From Kitasatospora gansuensis (lineage in GTDB: Bacteria; Actinomycetota; Actinomycetes; Streptomycetales; Streptomycetaceae): a DNA stretch of 64,000 nt. The notes beneath the pieces were generated by a model. That model was not told the DNA's origin, searched no databases, and saw only the letters and a list, made by a program, of their open reading frames with translations. Position 1 is the first letter of the stretch; each line of letters opens with the position of its first letter. Positions 51,413 to 60,506 of the stretch are shown here, piece after piece. Position numbers and translations under genes: made by a program. Location of the stretch: assembly GCF_014203705.1 (NCBI RefSeq), contig NZ_JACHJR010000001.1, forward strand, positions 1,302,001 to 1,366,000. Direction: 5' to 3'.

Positions 51413-52482
51413 TCACGGTCGAGTTGGCGAGCACCCGGGTCTCCCGGCGGACCCGGTGGGACGTGGTGCGGCTGCGGGATCGCGATGGGGCCATCGGCCT
51501 CGGCGAGTACTCCGACGCCGGGGACGGGGCGGCCCGGATCTGGCCGGGCGTGGCGGCGCGACTGGCGGACGGGATGGAACTCGACGCCGTACTGGCCGAG
51601 TTGGAGCACGAGATGGTGGACCGCTTCACCGCGCTGACCGTCCGGGGCGGCCTCGAACAGGCCGCCACCGACCTGGCCGCGCGCCGGGCCGGGCAGCCGC
51701 TCTGGCGATGGCTGGGCGGCCCGGCGGCCCGGCCGGTGCACCGGTACGCCAACCTCAACCGGGCGCTGCGGCACCGGACGCCCGAGGAGTTCGGCGAGGT
51801 CGCGGCGGCCGCCTGGGCCGCCGGGTACACCGCGCTCAAGTGCGCGCCGTTCGACGGTCTGCCGCCCTGGGAGCGGCTGCGCGGCGGCCTGGACCGGGCC
51901 CGGGCGGTCCGACTGGCGGCTCCCCGGGCGGAGTTGATGGTGGACGTGCACGGTCTGCTGACGGTGCACCAGGTGCTCGCCGCCACCGACGAGCTGACCG
52001 CCCTCGGGCTGCGCTGGCTGGAGGACGCCGTGGCGCTGGACGACCAGGCCGGGCTGGCGGCCGTGCACGCGGCGGGGATCGCCCCGCTGGCGGGCGGGGA
52101 GTTCGCCACCGAGCCCGGGCAGGTACGGCCCGCCCTGCGCGGCGGCCGGCTCGCCTGGCTGCTCCCGGACGTCAAGCACGCCGGGGGCCTGGCCGCCGCC
52201 CGCCGCCTCGCCGAGGAGGCCCTCGCGGCGGGCGCCGGGGTGTCGCTGCACAGCCCCTCGGGGCCGGTCGCCACCGCCGCCGGGCTGCACCTGGCCGCGG
52301 CTCTCGGCCCGTCGGTGGAGACCGAGTTCGCCTTCGGCGAGGCCGACTGGCGCCCGTCCTCGGTGCGCCCCGCCGAGAGCCCGGACGGCCCGTGGATCAC
52401 GCCCCCCGACGGGCCCGGTCTCGGCCTGGACCTCGACCCCGCTCGCTGGACCGTCACCTCACCGTTCCTCAGCCACGCCTGA
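51409..52482 (+). CDS. Enolase-superfamily enzyme (mandelate racemase/MLE-like)
   Basis: This 357-residue barrel enzyme has the N-terminal capping domain and the metal-binding carboxylates of the superfamily: Asp in LMVDVHG, Glu in LRWLEDAV and Glu in AGGEFAT. A base Lys is in YTALKCAPFDG, and a possible second base lies in LPDVKHAGG. It would abstract a proton next to a carboxylate, as acid-sugar dehydratases do. It overlaps the ROK gene and precedes an SDR, so a sugar-acid path is likely. The KCAPF form is close to racemase/dehydratase members; the substrate is unknown. Confidence 0.85.
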   Translation: MITVELASTRVSRRTRWDVVRLRDRDGAIGLGEYSDAGDGAARIWPGVAARLADGMELDAVLAELEHEMVDRFTALTVRGGLEQAATDLAARRAGQPLWRWLGGPAARPVHRYANLNRALRHRTPEEFGEVAAAAWAAGYTALKCAPFDGLPPWERLRGGLDRARAVRLAAPRAELMVDVHGLLTVHQVLAATDELTALGLRWLEDAVALDDQAGLAAVHAAGIAPLAGGEFATEPGQVRPALRGGRLAWLLPDVKHAGGLAAARRLAEEALAAGAGVSLHSPSGPVATAAGLHLAAALGPSVETEFAFGEADWRPSSVRPAESPDGPWITPPDGPGLGLDLDPARWTVTSPFLSHA

Positions 52483-52501
52483 CCACCCTTCAGGAGCACC
52501 C

Positions 52502-53251
52502 ATGCCCGCCCTCTCCCTCGCCGACCGGGTCGCGATCGTCACCGGCGCCGCCCAGGGCATCGGCGCCGCCATCGCCGCCGAGCTGACCGCCCGGGGCGCC
52601 CAGGTGGTCGCGGTCGACCTGGCGCCCGTCGAGCCGGCGGCCGGGATCACCCCGGTACGCGGCGACGTCGCCGACCCGGCCACCGTACGGGCCGCGCTGG
52701 CCGCCGCCGAAGGGCTCGGCGGGCCGGCCACCGTCCTGGTCCAGGCGGCGTTCGCCGGAACGCCCGCCCCGCTGGACGAACTGTCGGACGCGGCCTGGGA
52801 CTCCATGCTCGGCACCGTCCTGACCGCCGCCCGCCGCTTCGACACCGCCTTCGTCCGCGCCCTGCCGCCCGGCACGCCCGCCTCGATCGTGCACCTCGCC
52901 TCGCCGCATGCCGCCGGCGCGGTCCCCGGCTTCGCCGCGTACGCCGCCGCCAAGGCGGGACTGCTCGCGCTGACCCGGGCGGCGGCGGTCGAGTGGGGGC
53001 CGCGCGGGGTCCGGTGCAACGCCGTGGCGCCCGGCTTCGTGCCGGTCGAACGCAACCGCCGGGTCTGGACCGACCCGGAGCTGAGCGCGGCACTGCTGCG
53101 GGCCGCGCCGCTCGGCCGGTTCGGCACCGCCGCCGAAGTCGCTCGCGCGGTGGCCTTCCTGGCGGGTGACGAGGCGTCGTTCGTCAACGGCGCCTGCCTC
53201 GCCGTGGACGGCGGTATGACCGCGATGCTTCCCGAAGCGCTGCTGCGCTGA
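52502..53251 (+). CDS. Short-chain dehydrogenase/reductase
   Basis: This 249-residue SDR has the cofactor motif TGAAQGIG near residue 15 and the catalytic Ser-Tyr-Lys as HLASPH and AAYAAAKAG. The usual NNAG reads VQAAFAG, an unusual change in that structural motif. The C-terminus CLAVDGGMTAM is standard. It lies 19 nt after the enolase-family gene with CAGGAG upstream, and probably oxidises or reduces a sugar or sugar acid in the same path. Confidence 0.88.
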   Translation: MPALSLADRVAIVTGAAQGIGAAIAAELTARGAQVVAVDLAPVEPAAGITPVRGDVADPATVRAALAAAEGLGGPATVLVQAAFAGTPAPLDELSDAAWDSMLGTVLTAARRFDTAFVRALPPGTPASIVHLASPHAAGAVPGFAAYAAAKAGLLALTRAAAVEWGPRGVRCNAVAPGFVPVERNRRVWTDPELSAALLRAAPLGRFGTAAEVARAVAFLAGDEASFVNGACLAVDGGMTAMLPEALLR

Positions 53252-53303
53252 GGGTTCTTCCCACCGAAGGAGAGAGATCCATGTCCGGTACCCAGGAGGG
53301 CGA

Positions 53304-55415
53304 GTGTCCGTGCCCCGCACCCTGCGGCTGCTCACCGTCGCACTCGCCGCCGCGCTCCCGATCGCCCTGGCCACCCCGGTGGCCGCAGCACCCGTCACCG
53401 CCTATGTCGACTGCTCGGCCCCGACCAACGGCAGCGGCACCCAGGCCGCCCCGTACAACACCCTCGCCGCCGTCAACTCCCTTGCCCTGGAGCCCGGTAG
53501 CGCGATCCGCCTGAAGCGCGGCAGCACCTGCCTGGGCACCCTGGCCCCGGTCGGCTCCGGCAGCGCCGCCGCGCCGATCACCATCGACGCCTACGGCACC
53601 GGCGCGCTCCCGGCGGTGAACGCCAACGGCGCCGCCCAGGCCGTGCTGCTCGCCGACCAGGCGTACGTCGAACTCCGCAACCTCGACCTCAGCGCCCCGG
53701 GCGACAACACCACCAGCCGGCGCGGCGTGTACGTCCGGGCCACCGACGCCGGCACCCTGCCGGGCATCGTGCTCCAGGGGCTGGACATCCACGACGTGCG
53801 TGGCAAACTGCCCGCCGTCACTGGGGCGGGCGCCGGCACCGGCAAGTACGCCGACGCCTCCGGCGGCATCGTGATCGAGGCCCAGGGGGCCGGCACGCCA
53901 ACCGCCTTCGCCGGGCTGCGAGTTCTGGACAACCGGATCCACGCCGTCGACCGGCAGGGCATCTACACCTGGTCCAACTGGTGCCGCAACACCCGCCTGG
54001 CCGCCTTCTGGAACAGCCTCTGCTCCGCCGCCTGGGCCCCCTCCACCGACCTGGTGATCCGGGGCAACCGGCTGTGGGACATCGGCGGGGACGGCATCGC
54101 CCCGATGACGGGTCAGCACACCCTGGTCGAGCGGAACGTGCTCCAGGGCTTCAACGTCCGCTCCGGTTCGCCCAACGCCGGTATGTGGACGGCGAATTCG
54201 GTCGGCGTCACGTTCCAGTACAACGACACCTCGGGCGGCCGCACCACCAGTGACGGCATGGCCTACGACGTGGACCACTCCACCGACGGCGTGCTGTTCC
54301 AGTACAACTACTCGCACGACAACGAGGGCGGCTTCTTCCTGCTCTGCCCGTACAACACCCCGACCAGCAACTTCACCATCCGGTACAACGTCTCGGTGAA
54401 CGACAGGGCGCGCGGCTTCCAGATCTGCCCGGGCGCGCTGAAGAACGGTCAGATCCACAACAACACCATCTACCTGGCCGACGGCATCAGCCAGCAGATC
54501 GTCACCGAGGGGACCACGGCCGCACTGGACGTCCGGTTCAGCAACAACATCGTGGCCAAGCACGGCAGTTCGGGCACCGTCGGCTGGACGCTCAGCGACC
54601 CGGCCTTCAAGATCGACCGCAACGTGTTCTACGCCGTCCCGACCCCGGCGGGCGCGACCAACACCGTCACCGGTGCCCCGCTGCTCTCCGGCCGGGAGCT
54701 GGCCGACCCGTGGGGCTACCGCCTCGCGGCCGGGTCCTCCGCGCTCGGCACCGGCACGGCGGTCACCGGCAACGGCGGGCTCGACTGGTTCGGCAACGCC
54801 GTCCCGGCCACCGGAGCCGTCAACATCGGTGCCTACCAAGGTCCGGCGGTCACCGCCCCGAGCCTGGCCGACACCTTCAACACCGCCCCGGCCGGTGCCG
54901 CACCCGCCGCCTGGACCGTCACCGGACCGGCCGCCGGGGCGGTGGTCGGCGCCGATCCGTCCGGCGGCTACGGCTCGGCCCTGCTGCTGACCCGGCAGAG
55001 CTCGACCGAGGTCACCGCCGTCCGCTCCTTCGCCGCCGCCACCGGGGAGACCCGGGTGGACCTCCGGCTGCGCGCCGGGCAGACCACCGCACCGCTCGGC
55101 GTGCACCTGCTGGACGCGGCCGGGGCGCCGGTGGCGCAGTTCAGCCTCGCCGCCGACGGCAACGCCGCCTATACGGACAACGGCAGTTGGGCCGACGCAC
55201 CGTTCGCCTACCCGCCGGGCAGCTGGCTCCGGGTCGCCCTGCTCCTGCACCCGGCCACCGGGACGTACGACGTCCTGGTGGACGACGTGCAGCTGGCCAC
55301 CGCGCGGCTCACCTCCGGTGCGGGCGCGGCGAGTCAGCTCCGGCTCCGGGTCCAACCCGGCACCCCGGCGGCCGGCTTCGCCGTCGACGACCCACTGGTC
55401 CAGCCGCTCGGCTGA
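53304..55415 (+). CDS. Secreted right-handed beta-helix protein (polysaccharide lyase-like)
   Basis: This 703-residue protein has a signal peptide (to about residue 29, ATPVAAA), a right-handed parallel beta-helix (about 30-510) and a C-terminal beta-sandwich (about 520-703, TFNTAPAGAAPAAWTV onward, ending AVDDPLVQPLG) like a carbohydrate-binding module. The helix repeats show as NRIHAVDRQGIYTW, NRLWDIGGDGIAP and NYSHDNEGGFFLL. Such folds cleave or bind acidic polysaccharides, so sulfated or uronate polymers are plausible. The start is GTG 53304 or 53310, after AGGAGGG; a competing ATG at 53281 with a better ribosome site is out of frame. Confidence 0.82.
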   Translation: MSVPRTLRLLTVALAAALPIALATPVAAAPVTAYVDCSAPTNGSGTQAAPYNTLAAVNSLALEPGSAIRLKRGSTCLGTLAPVGSGSAAAPITIDAYGTGALPAVNANGAAQAVLLADQAYVELRNLDLSAPGDNTTSRRGVYVRATDAGTLPGIVLQGLDIHDVRGKLPAVTGAGAGTGKYADASGGIVIEAQGAGTPTAFAGLRVLDNRIHAVDRQGIYTWSNWCRNTRLAAFWNSLCSAAWAPSTDLVIRGNRLWDIGGDGIAPMTGQHTLVERNVLQGFNVRSGSPNAGMWTANSVGVTFQYNDTSGGRTTSDGMAYDVDHSTDGVLFQYNYSHDNEGGFFLLCPYNTPTSNFTIRYNVSVNDRARGFQICPGALKNGQIHNNTIYLADGISQQIVTEGTTAALDVRFSNNIVAKHGSSGTVGWTLSDPAFKIDRNVFYAVPTPAGATNTVTGAPLLSGRELADPWGYRLAAGSSALGTGTAVTGNGGLDWFGNAVPATGAVNIGAYQGPAVTAPSLADTFNTAPAGAAPAAWTVTGPAAGAVVGADPSGGYGSALLLTRQSSTEVTAVRSFAAATGETRVDLRLRAGQTTAPLGVHLLDAAGAPVAQFSLAADGNAAYTDNGSWADAPFAYPPGSWLRVALLLHPATGTYDVLVDDVQLATARLTSGAGAASQLRLRVQPGTPAAGFAVDDPLVQPLG

Positions 55416-55419
55416 CCGC

Positions 55420-55452
55420 CCCTGAGCCCTCCCGGCGCGGGAGGGCTCAGGG
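55420..55452. terminator. Bidirectional hairpin, beta-helix/esterase
   Basis: CCCTGAGCCCTCCC and GGGAGGGCTCAGGG form a perfect 14-bp stem with a 5-nt loop. It lies between convergent genes, and the right arm includes the esterase stop codon. Confidence 0.8.
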
Positions 55453-56637
55453 CACCAAGTGCTGGGACAGGAACTCCAGCGCGGGCGGCAGCAGCCTGCT
55501 CCAGGTCTGGAAGTTGTGGCCGCCGGTGGGCACCGAGGCGGTGGCGACCGTCATCGGCGGGCGGACGGCCGCCTCGAAGGCGTCGGTGTCGCGCTGGTAG
55601 TCGCCGTCCCCCTCCCGGCTCCCCGCCAGCATCACCGCGACCGGCGGCCCGGGGAGCGACCTCAGCCGCCACATCAGGTCGGCCTCGTTCCGGCGCTGCT
55701 CGCTGCCCTTGAACAGGTCGCCGGTGGAGACGTCCTCGGCAGCCCGGTAGTAGCCCGAGACGGAGACCCCCGCCGGGAAGACCTCGGGGTGACGCATGGT
55801 CAGCTTGAGCGCGCAGTACCCGCCGGTCGAGTTGCCGATCATGCCCCAGGCCTTCGGCCCGGTGGAGATCCGGTAGGAGGCGGCGAGCACCCGGGGGACG
55901 TCCTTGGCGAAGTACGTCTCCGACCGCACGCCGCCCGGGATGTCCTCGCACTCGCTGTCGGCGGGCAGCGCCGGGGACGGCCGCATCAGCACCAGGACGG
56001 TCGGCTGCATCCGCCCACTGGCGATCAACCCCAGGGCCGCGCCGGGGTAGTTGAGCCGGGTGATCAGGTTCTTGGCGTCCCCGGGGAAGCCGGTCAGCAC
56101 GATCAGCGCGGGGAACTTCCGGTCGGCGTACTCGGCCTGGAAGTACTGCGGCGGCAGGTAGACGTAGCCGTCGGTGCTCAGCCCGGTGGACGGGCCGGGG
56201 ATCCGGATCTCCTGGATCTCACCGACCCGGCTCGGCTCGCGGCCCCGGCCGCCGCTGTCCACCTCGGCCCGGCCGAGCCGCTGCACCGGCTGCACCGGCT
56301 GCACCGGCGGCTCCGCGACCGAAGCGGCCGCCGAAGCCGACGCCGGCGCCGACCCACCGGGACTCGGCACGCCCTGCTGCCCGGCCACGCTCACCGGGCC
56401 GCTCTCCCCCGTCCCCAGCAGGTCGTCCCAACTGCTGTAGAAGGCGAAGTAGTTGTTGGCCAGCAGGCCGAGCAAGCAGAGCACCGAGAGCTGGGTGGCG
56501 AGCAGCGCGCCGATCCGGCCGAGCACCGCCCGCCAGGTCGGCGCGGCGAACCGGGGCCAGAACCAGACCGTGCCGACCGCGAGCAGCAGCGCCGTGACCA
56601 CCGCCAGGAGCAGCAGCGCGTGGCTTGTCAGCCCCAT
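55447..56637 (-). CDS. Membrane-anchored esterase (esterase D/mycolyltransferase-like fold)
   Basis: This 396-residue protein has two N-terminal membrane segments (about 1-25 and 40-65), a Ser/Ala/Pro-rich linker with a VQP triplet repeat, and an outside esterase domain from about residue 135. The domain has YVYLPPQYF, a conserved LTGFPGDA, the nucleophile Ser in MIGNSTGGYCALKL and a His in TGGHNFQTW. It resembles the antigen-85/esterase D group. The substrate is probably a cell-envelope or exported ester. I start it at ATG 56637, which has GGGAG upstream. Confidence 0.82.
   Translation of the reverse strand: MGLTSHALLLLAVVTALLLAVGTVWFWPRFAAPTWRAVLGRIGALLATQLSVLCLLGLLANNYFAFYSSWDDLLGTGESGPVSVAGQQGVPSPGGSAPASASAAASVAEPPVQPVQPVQRLGRAEVDSGGRGREPSRVGEIQEIRIPGPSTGLSTDGYVYLPPQYFQAEYADRKFPALIVLTGFPGDAKNLITRLNYPGAALGLIASGRMQPTVLVLMRPSPALPADSECEDIPGGVRSETYFAKDVPRVLAASYRISTGPKAWGMIGNSTGGYCALKLTMRHPEVFPAGVSVSGYYRAAEDVSTGDLFKGSEQRRNEADLMWRLRSLPGPPVAVMLAGSREGDGDYQRDTDAFEAAVRPPMTVATASVPTGGHNFQTWSRLLPPALEFLSQHLVP
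56281..56307 (-). repeat. Three 9-bp repeats coding VQP in the esterase linker
   Basis: CTGCACCGG repeats three times in exact tandem and encodes Pro-Val-Gln units on the minus strand. It is a slippage-prone spot in the linker. Confidence 0.85.
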
Positions 56638-56695
56638 GTCCGATGACTCCCGTGGGTTCGGCGCGGCCGGGGTACCAGTATGCCGCCGGGTCATG

Positions 56696-56733
56696 GTCCG
56701 GCCCCGGTCACCACGCGGTGACCGGGGCCGGAC
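56696..56733 (-). terminator. Strong hairpin terminator after the baeRF gene
   Basis: Arms at 56696-56712 and 56717-56733 form a perfect 17-bp stem with a 4-nt loop, 20 bp after the baeRF stop on the minus strand. Confidence 0.85.
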
Positions 56734-56753
56734 GGGTGGTCGGTAGCGGGTGG

Positions 56754-57878
56754 TCAGTAGCGCAGCACCGCCGCGATCCGGTCGTGGTCGGTCAGCGTCC
56801 CGTCGGGCAGGAAGACCACTTCGGCGCCCTGGTCCAGCGCGGCTTCGACCAGCTCGTCGACGATGTCCTCGCGCACTCCGCGCTCCCAGCTGCCCGGCTC
56901 GGCCACCGCCTCGGCACCCACCGCCGCGAGGTGACCCTCGGTCAGCCGGACGGTCTGCTGGTAGTGCTCCTCGACCGCGACCAGGCTCACCCTGCTCTCC
57001 CGGGCCGCCTCCCAGACCTCGTCCAGACCGGCCGCGAAGGTCTTCCGGCCGCGCGCCTCGTCCAGCAGCCCGGCCACCCGGTCGGCCTCCTGCTCGGCGT
57101 ACGCGGCGCGGGCCGGGCGCAGCTCCTCGCGCAGCAGCCGGTCGGGCCCGTTCACCAGCCCGCCGCTGAGCACCCGGCCGGCTGCGCCCTTGGTGGCCGA
57201 GCCGACCTCCTCCAGCAGGCCGACCGCCTGCGGCAGGCCGACCAGGTAGAGCGGCCGGGGGTCGGCGCCGAGCAGGTCCCCGAGGGCGGTGTCGACCGTA
57301 CGCAGGAAGCGCTTGGTCTCCTCGTCCCGGAAGGTGCTGGGCTGGTCGCCGACCCGTTCCTCGCGCTGGACGTCCCACTCCAGCGCCTCGGGTTCGGCCG
57401 GGAAGCCGTCGGTCACGTGCTCGGTGAGCGACTCGCCCACCCCGCTCCAGAGCGTGGCGCGGTCGCCCGCGACCACCAGCACCCAGTACGGCCGGAACTG
57501 CGCCTTGGCCGCGACCAGGTTGCGGGTCAGGAAGGTGTCGCTGAGCACGACCCGCTCCGGCACCTCGCGGGGCAGCGTCCAGATCTGGTGCTCGGCGGTG
57601 GTCGCGAACAGCACCAGCCCCTCCTCCGCGTGCCGCAGGTCGACCTCCGCCGCGGCCTTCGCCAGCCGGGCCTTGAGGTCGATCCTGGCCTGCCGCGCGA
57701 TGTCCGGGTCGGCGTCGATCCGGTGCTCGGCCTCGGCCAGCACGTTGCGCAGCCGGACCGGGTCCTGCGCGTTGTCGGGCTCCCGACGGTGGGTCGGCAG
57801 GGTGAGCGACAGTGCCGGGTAGGCACGCGGTGCCCGCAGTTCGCGCAGGGCCTCGGCTGTCAGGTCGTCGGCTTCCAT
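56754..57878 (-). CDS. baeRF-domain protein (bacterial release-factor-like)
   Basis: This 374-residue protein resembles the baeRF family 3, bacterial relatives of archaeal/eukaryotic peptide release factor eRF1. Recognisable parts are LSLTLPTHRREPDN..QDPVRLRNVL near the start, EEGLVLFAT, a PYWVLVVAG-type strand and the C-terminal VFLPDGTLTDHDRIAAVLRY. It may act on stalled ribosomes or tRNA, but the family has no proven role to my knowledge. The start ATG 57878 follows AGGAG. It stands alone between a lipoprotein and an esterase gene. Confidence 0.75.
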   Translation of the reverse strand: MEADDLTAEALRELRAPRAYPALSLTLPTHRREPDNAQDPVRLRNVLAEAEHRIDADPDIARQARIDLKARLAKAAAEVDLRHAEEGLVLFATTAEHQIWTLPREVPERVVLSDTFLTRNLVAAKAQFRPYWVLVVAGDRATLWSGVGESLTEHVTDGFPAEPEALEWDVQREERVGDQPSTFRDEETKRFLRTVDTALGDLLGADPRPLYLVGLPQAVGLLEEVGSATKGAAGRVLSGGLVNGPDRLLREELRPARAAYAEQEADRVAGLLDEARGRKTFAAGLDEVWEAARESRVSLVAVEEHYQQTVRLTEGHLAAVGAEAVAEPGSWERGVREDIVDELVEAALDQGAEVVFLPDGTLTDHDRIAAVLRY

Positions 57879-58055
57879 CGTCCTCTTCTCCTAGGGCTGC
57901 GGGCACTGCGGGCAGGGGTCCAGGCGTGCCCGGACCGAGGCACCGTCAGGCAATGGCACGTGTGCCCACCGTCGCACGAGAACCGCCGCCCGGCGTGGAC
58001 AAACCGGGGTGTTTCGGTCACCTGTCGACGGCCGCCGTGCCGATCGCGGGACGGC

Positions 58056-58664
58056 TCAGTACCGCTGCGCCTTGACCACCACCGGCGTCAGCTGGTCGGA
58101 CGCGGGCCGCCGGCTGAACGAGACCGGGCTGGCCGGCTGCCCGGCGCCGACGTTCTCCGCGCCGACCACGGTGCTCACCACGGCCTGCCCCGCGGCGTCC
58201 CGCCAGTCCACCTGGACGGCGTACGAGGCGGGCGCCCGGGTGCTGTTGACGATGTTCACCACAGCCGCCTGGAGGCCACCGGAGGTGGCCAGCGGCACCC
58301 CGGTCAGCGTCACGTCGGAGACCGCGTTGCCGCTGCCCTCGACCCCCTTGAGCGCGGCCACCGCCCGCTCCTGGTGCTGCGCCGCGTAGGCCGAGACCGA
58401 GGCTTCGAAGGAGGCGGCAGCCGCCGAGCCGGAGGCGGCCGCCGCCGAGATCGAGGCCGCCGCGGAGGCGAAGGCGGACGGCGGCGAGCCGGAGAACGAG
58501 GACGGGTTGGGCGCCACCGAGAGGCTGGTGCCGGCGGACGGCGAGCTCGAGGACGAGTCGCTGCCGCACGCCGCCAGCAGCCCGGCCGCCGCGCCCGCCG
58601 CGACCAGCGCGGCGATCCCGCGCCGCCCCCGGCCCGATCCGTATCCGTCTGCTGCCCTGGTCAC
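58056..58664 (-). CDS. Lipoprotein of unknown function
   Basis: This 202-residue protein has a basic N-terminus, a hydrophobic stretch and lipobox LLAAC at about residue 32, followed by a Ser/Ala-rich low-complexity region. The C-terminal part (TLTGVPLATSGGLQAAVVNIVNS onward, NSTRAPASYAVQVDW) looks like a small immunoglobulin-type domain of the FxLYD kind. It probably sits on the outer face of the membrane. The start is GTG 58664 with a perfect AGGAGG before it. I do not recognise a function. Confidence 0.78.
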   Translation of the reverse strand: MTRAADGYGSGRGRRGIAALVAAGAAAGLLAACGSDSSSSSPSAGTSLSVAPNPSSFSGSPPSAFASAAASISAAAASGSAAAASFEASVSAYAAQHQERAVAALKGVEGSGNAVSDVTLTGVPLATSGGLQAAVVNIVNSTRAPASYAVQVDWRDAAGQAVVSTVVGAENVGAGQPASPVSFSRRPASDQLTPVVVKAQRY

Positions 58665-58780
58665 GACTGCCTCCTGGTTACCGGTGATCACCCCTCATGC
58701 TTCGGGGGGTCGGCGACCACGGCGACCAGGGTGTGCCATCCGAGTGACGGTCAAGTACGGGCGTGTCGACCGGAGTTCAC

Positions 58781-60448
58781 TCAGGAACCGGCCCGCAGCC
58801 GGGCGTCCAGCCGGGCGCTGTCCGCGTCCGTCCAGCCGGGTGGCGGCGCGATCCTGGCCCAGGCGTACACCGGCAGGGTGCCGAACCGGTGGCCGTAGCC
58901 GGCCGGGACGTCGTTGGACACCGCCAGGTCGCAGGTGACCTGCCAGAAGGTGACCAGCGGGTACCAGCGCATGGTCGGTGACACGTCGGCGGCCCTGGGC
59001 TGCTCCAGCCACTGCGGGCGGCGCCAGATCAGCGAGGGCTCCCACCAGGTGACCGGGTCGCTGCCGTTCTGCAGGTAGACGACGCGCGGCCGGTCCCACG
59101 GTCCGCCGGGCAGGTCGAGGTCGGCCGGGGTCTGGGCGAACCGCACCGTCCGGCCGTCCTGGTAGAGCGGCCGCCAGACCGGACTGCCCCGGTCCCGGCC
59201 GTCGGTGACGTCGCGTCGGATCGGGTTGTCCGGGGTCGGCCCGACCAGCAGCGCGCCGTCCGTACGGCTCGCCAGCCCGGCGATCCCGTCCGGGTAGGCC
59301 CGTTCGGTGGCGTACGAGCCCAGGCTCTCGCCCGCCACCAGCAGCTTGGGCCGGTGGTCGGCCGGCAGGGTGGACCAGTGGGCGTGCACGGCGTCGATCA
59401 GTGCCGCGCCCGCGTCCGAGGCCTCACCCTCCGTCAGGAAGGAGATCCAGCTCGGCAGATAGGAGTACTGCATCGCCACCAGGGCACTGTCGCCGCCGTA
59501 CAGGTACTCCGGCGGGGTGGCGATCTGCTCGTTCACCCAGCCGCTGCCGGTGGTGCTGACGATCACCAGCACCTGGCGGGTGAAGCCGCCGGTGCGGTCC
59601 AGCTCGGCGACGGCCAGCGCGGCGCGGTGCGCCAGGGTGTCGGCGGAGCGCAGGCCCACGTAGACCCGGACCGGGTCCTTGGCGGGCTGCCCGGAGAAGG
59701 CGGTGATCTGACCCGCGGTGGTGGCCTGGCCGATGAAGTCCCGGCCCTTGGCGCCGAGGCTGTCCCAGTCCTCCAGCGAGGCCGGGCTGCCCGACAGGGT
59801 GGCCAGCGTGGGCCGGACGATCCCGGGCGAGGTGGACCGGTCGGTCAGGCTCGCCGCGCTCTCCGCGACGTTGAGCAGGCCGCGCAGCAGGAAGCCCTGT
59901 ACCAGCCCGACCACCAGCACCGCGGCCACCAGCACCGCGCCGGTGGCCGCGGCCCAGGGCGGGATCACCCGGCCGAACTGACGGGCGATCATCCGGGTGC
60001 CCAGCCGGACCAGCCGGGCGATCAGCACCAGCAGCGCGGCCAGCAGCAGGGCCACCGGCAGCACCAGCGCCCACTGCCACCAGCTGACCCGCGGGTCCAG
60101 GCCGACCGCGCGCCGCAGGTCGCCCTGCCAGCGCACGCTCCAGGCGGTCACGAAGACGACCGCCGCCGCGCCCACCGCGGTCAGCACGAGCCAGGCCCAA
60201 CGGCGCACCCGGCCCCGGACCCTGACGCCGCAACGCCACAGCAGCCACTGCAGGAAGGCGCCGATCCCGTAGCCGAACACGGCCGTGATCGCCCCGGCCG
60301 CGGCCTGCAGCCACCAGGCCCGCGGGATCAGCGAGGGCGTGAAGGACAGGCAGTAGCAGATCACCGCGCCGGTCAGCGCCCCCCAGGAGGGCACCCGGCG
60401 GACCACCCGCACGGGGCGGGACTGCCGGGCTTCCGGTTCTTCGGCCAC
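58781..60448 (-). CDS. Membrane alpha/beta-hydrolase (Abhydrolase_9 type)
   Basis: This 555-residue protein has about four N-terminal membrane helices (to about residue 190) and a cytoplasmic or outer alpha/beta-hydrolase domain. The domain has GLRSADTLAHRAALAVAEL, VSTTGSGWVNE, the elbow LVAGESLGSYATE (about residue 390) and a late YLQNGSDPVTWW. Proteins of this make-up are widespread in actinobacteria and are annotated as alpha/beta hydrolase family proteins; no substrate is established. The start ATG at 60448 suits the first helix. Confidence 0.83.
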   Translation of the reverse strand: MAEEPEARQSRPVRVVRRVPSWGALTGAVICYCLSFTPSLIPRAWWLQAAAGAITAVFGYGIGAFLQWLLWRCGVRVRGRVRRWAWLVLTAVGAAAVVFVTAWSVRWQGDLRRAVGLDPRVSWWQWALVLPVALLLAALLVLIARLVRLGTRMIARQFGRVIPPWAAATGAVLVAAVLVVGLVQGFLLRGLLNVAESAASLTDRSTSPGIVRPTLATLSGSPASLEDWDSLGAKGRDFIGQATTAGQITAFSGQPAKDPVRVYVGLRSADTLAHRAALAVAELDRTGGFTRQVLVIVSTTGSGWVNEQIATPPEYLYGGDSALVAMQYSYLPSWISFLTEGEASDAGAALIDAVHAHWSTLPADHRPKLLVAGESLGSYATERAYPDGIAGLASRTDGALLVGPTPDNPIRRDVTDGRDRGSPVWRPLYQDGRTVRFAQTPADLDLPGGPWDRPRVVYLQNGSDPVTWWEPSLIWRRPQWLEQPRAADVSPTMRWYPLVTFWQVTCDLAVSNDVPAGYGHRFGTLPVYAWARIAPPPGWTDADSARLDARLRAGS

Positions 60449-60506
60449 CTCGGGAGCGTATCAACCATTTGTCAGATATGTCTGAATCCACTGAGCCGAC
60501 GGAGCG

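Noticed and set aside
55447-57906. Esterase extended to about 820 residues
   Set aside because: The extension overlaps the baeRF gene in another frame and crosses its strong terminator. The esterase has its own membrane helices starting at 56637.
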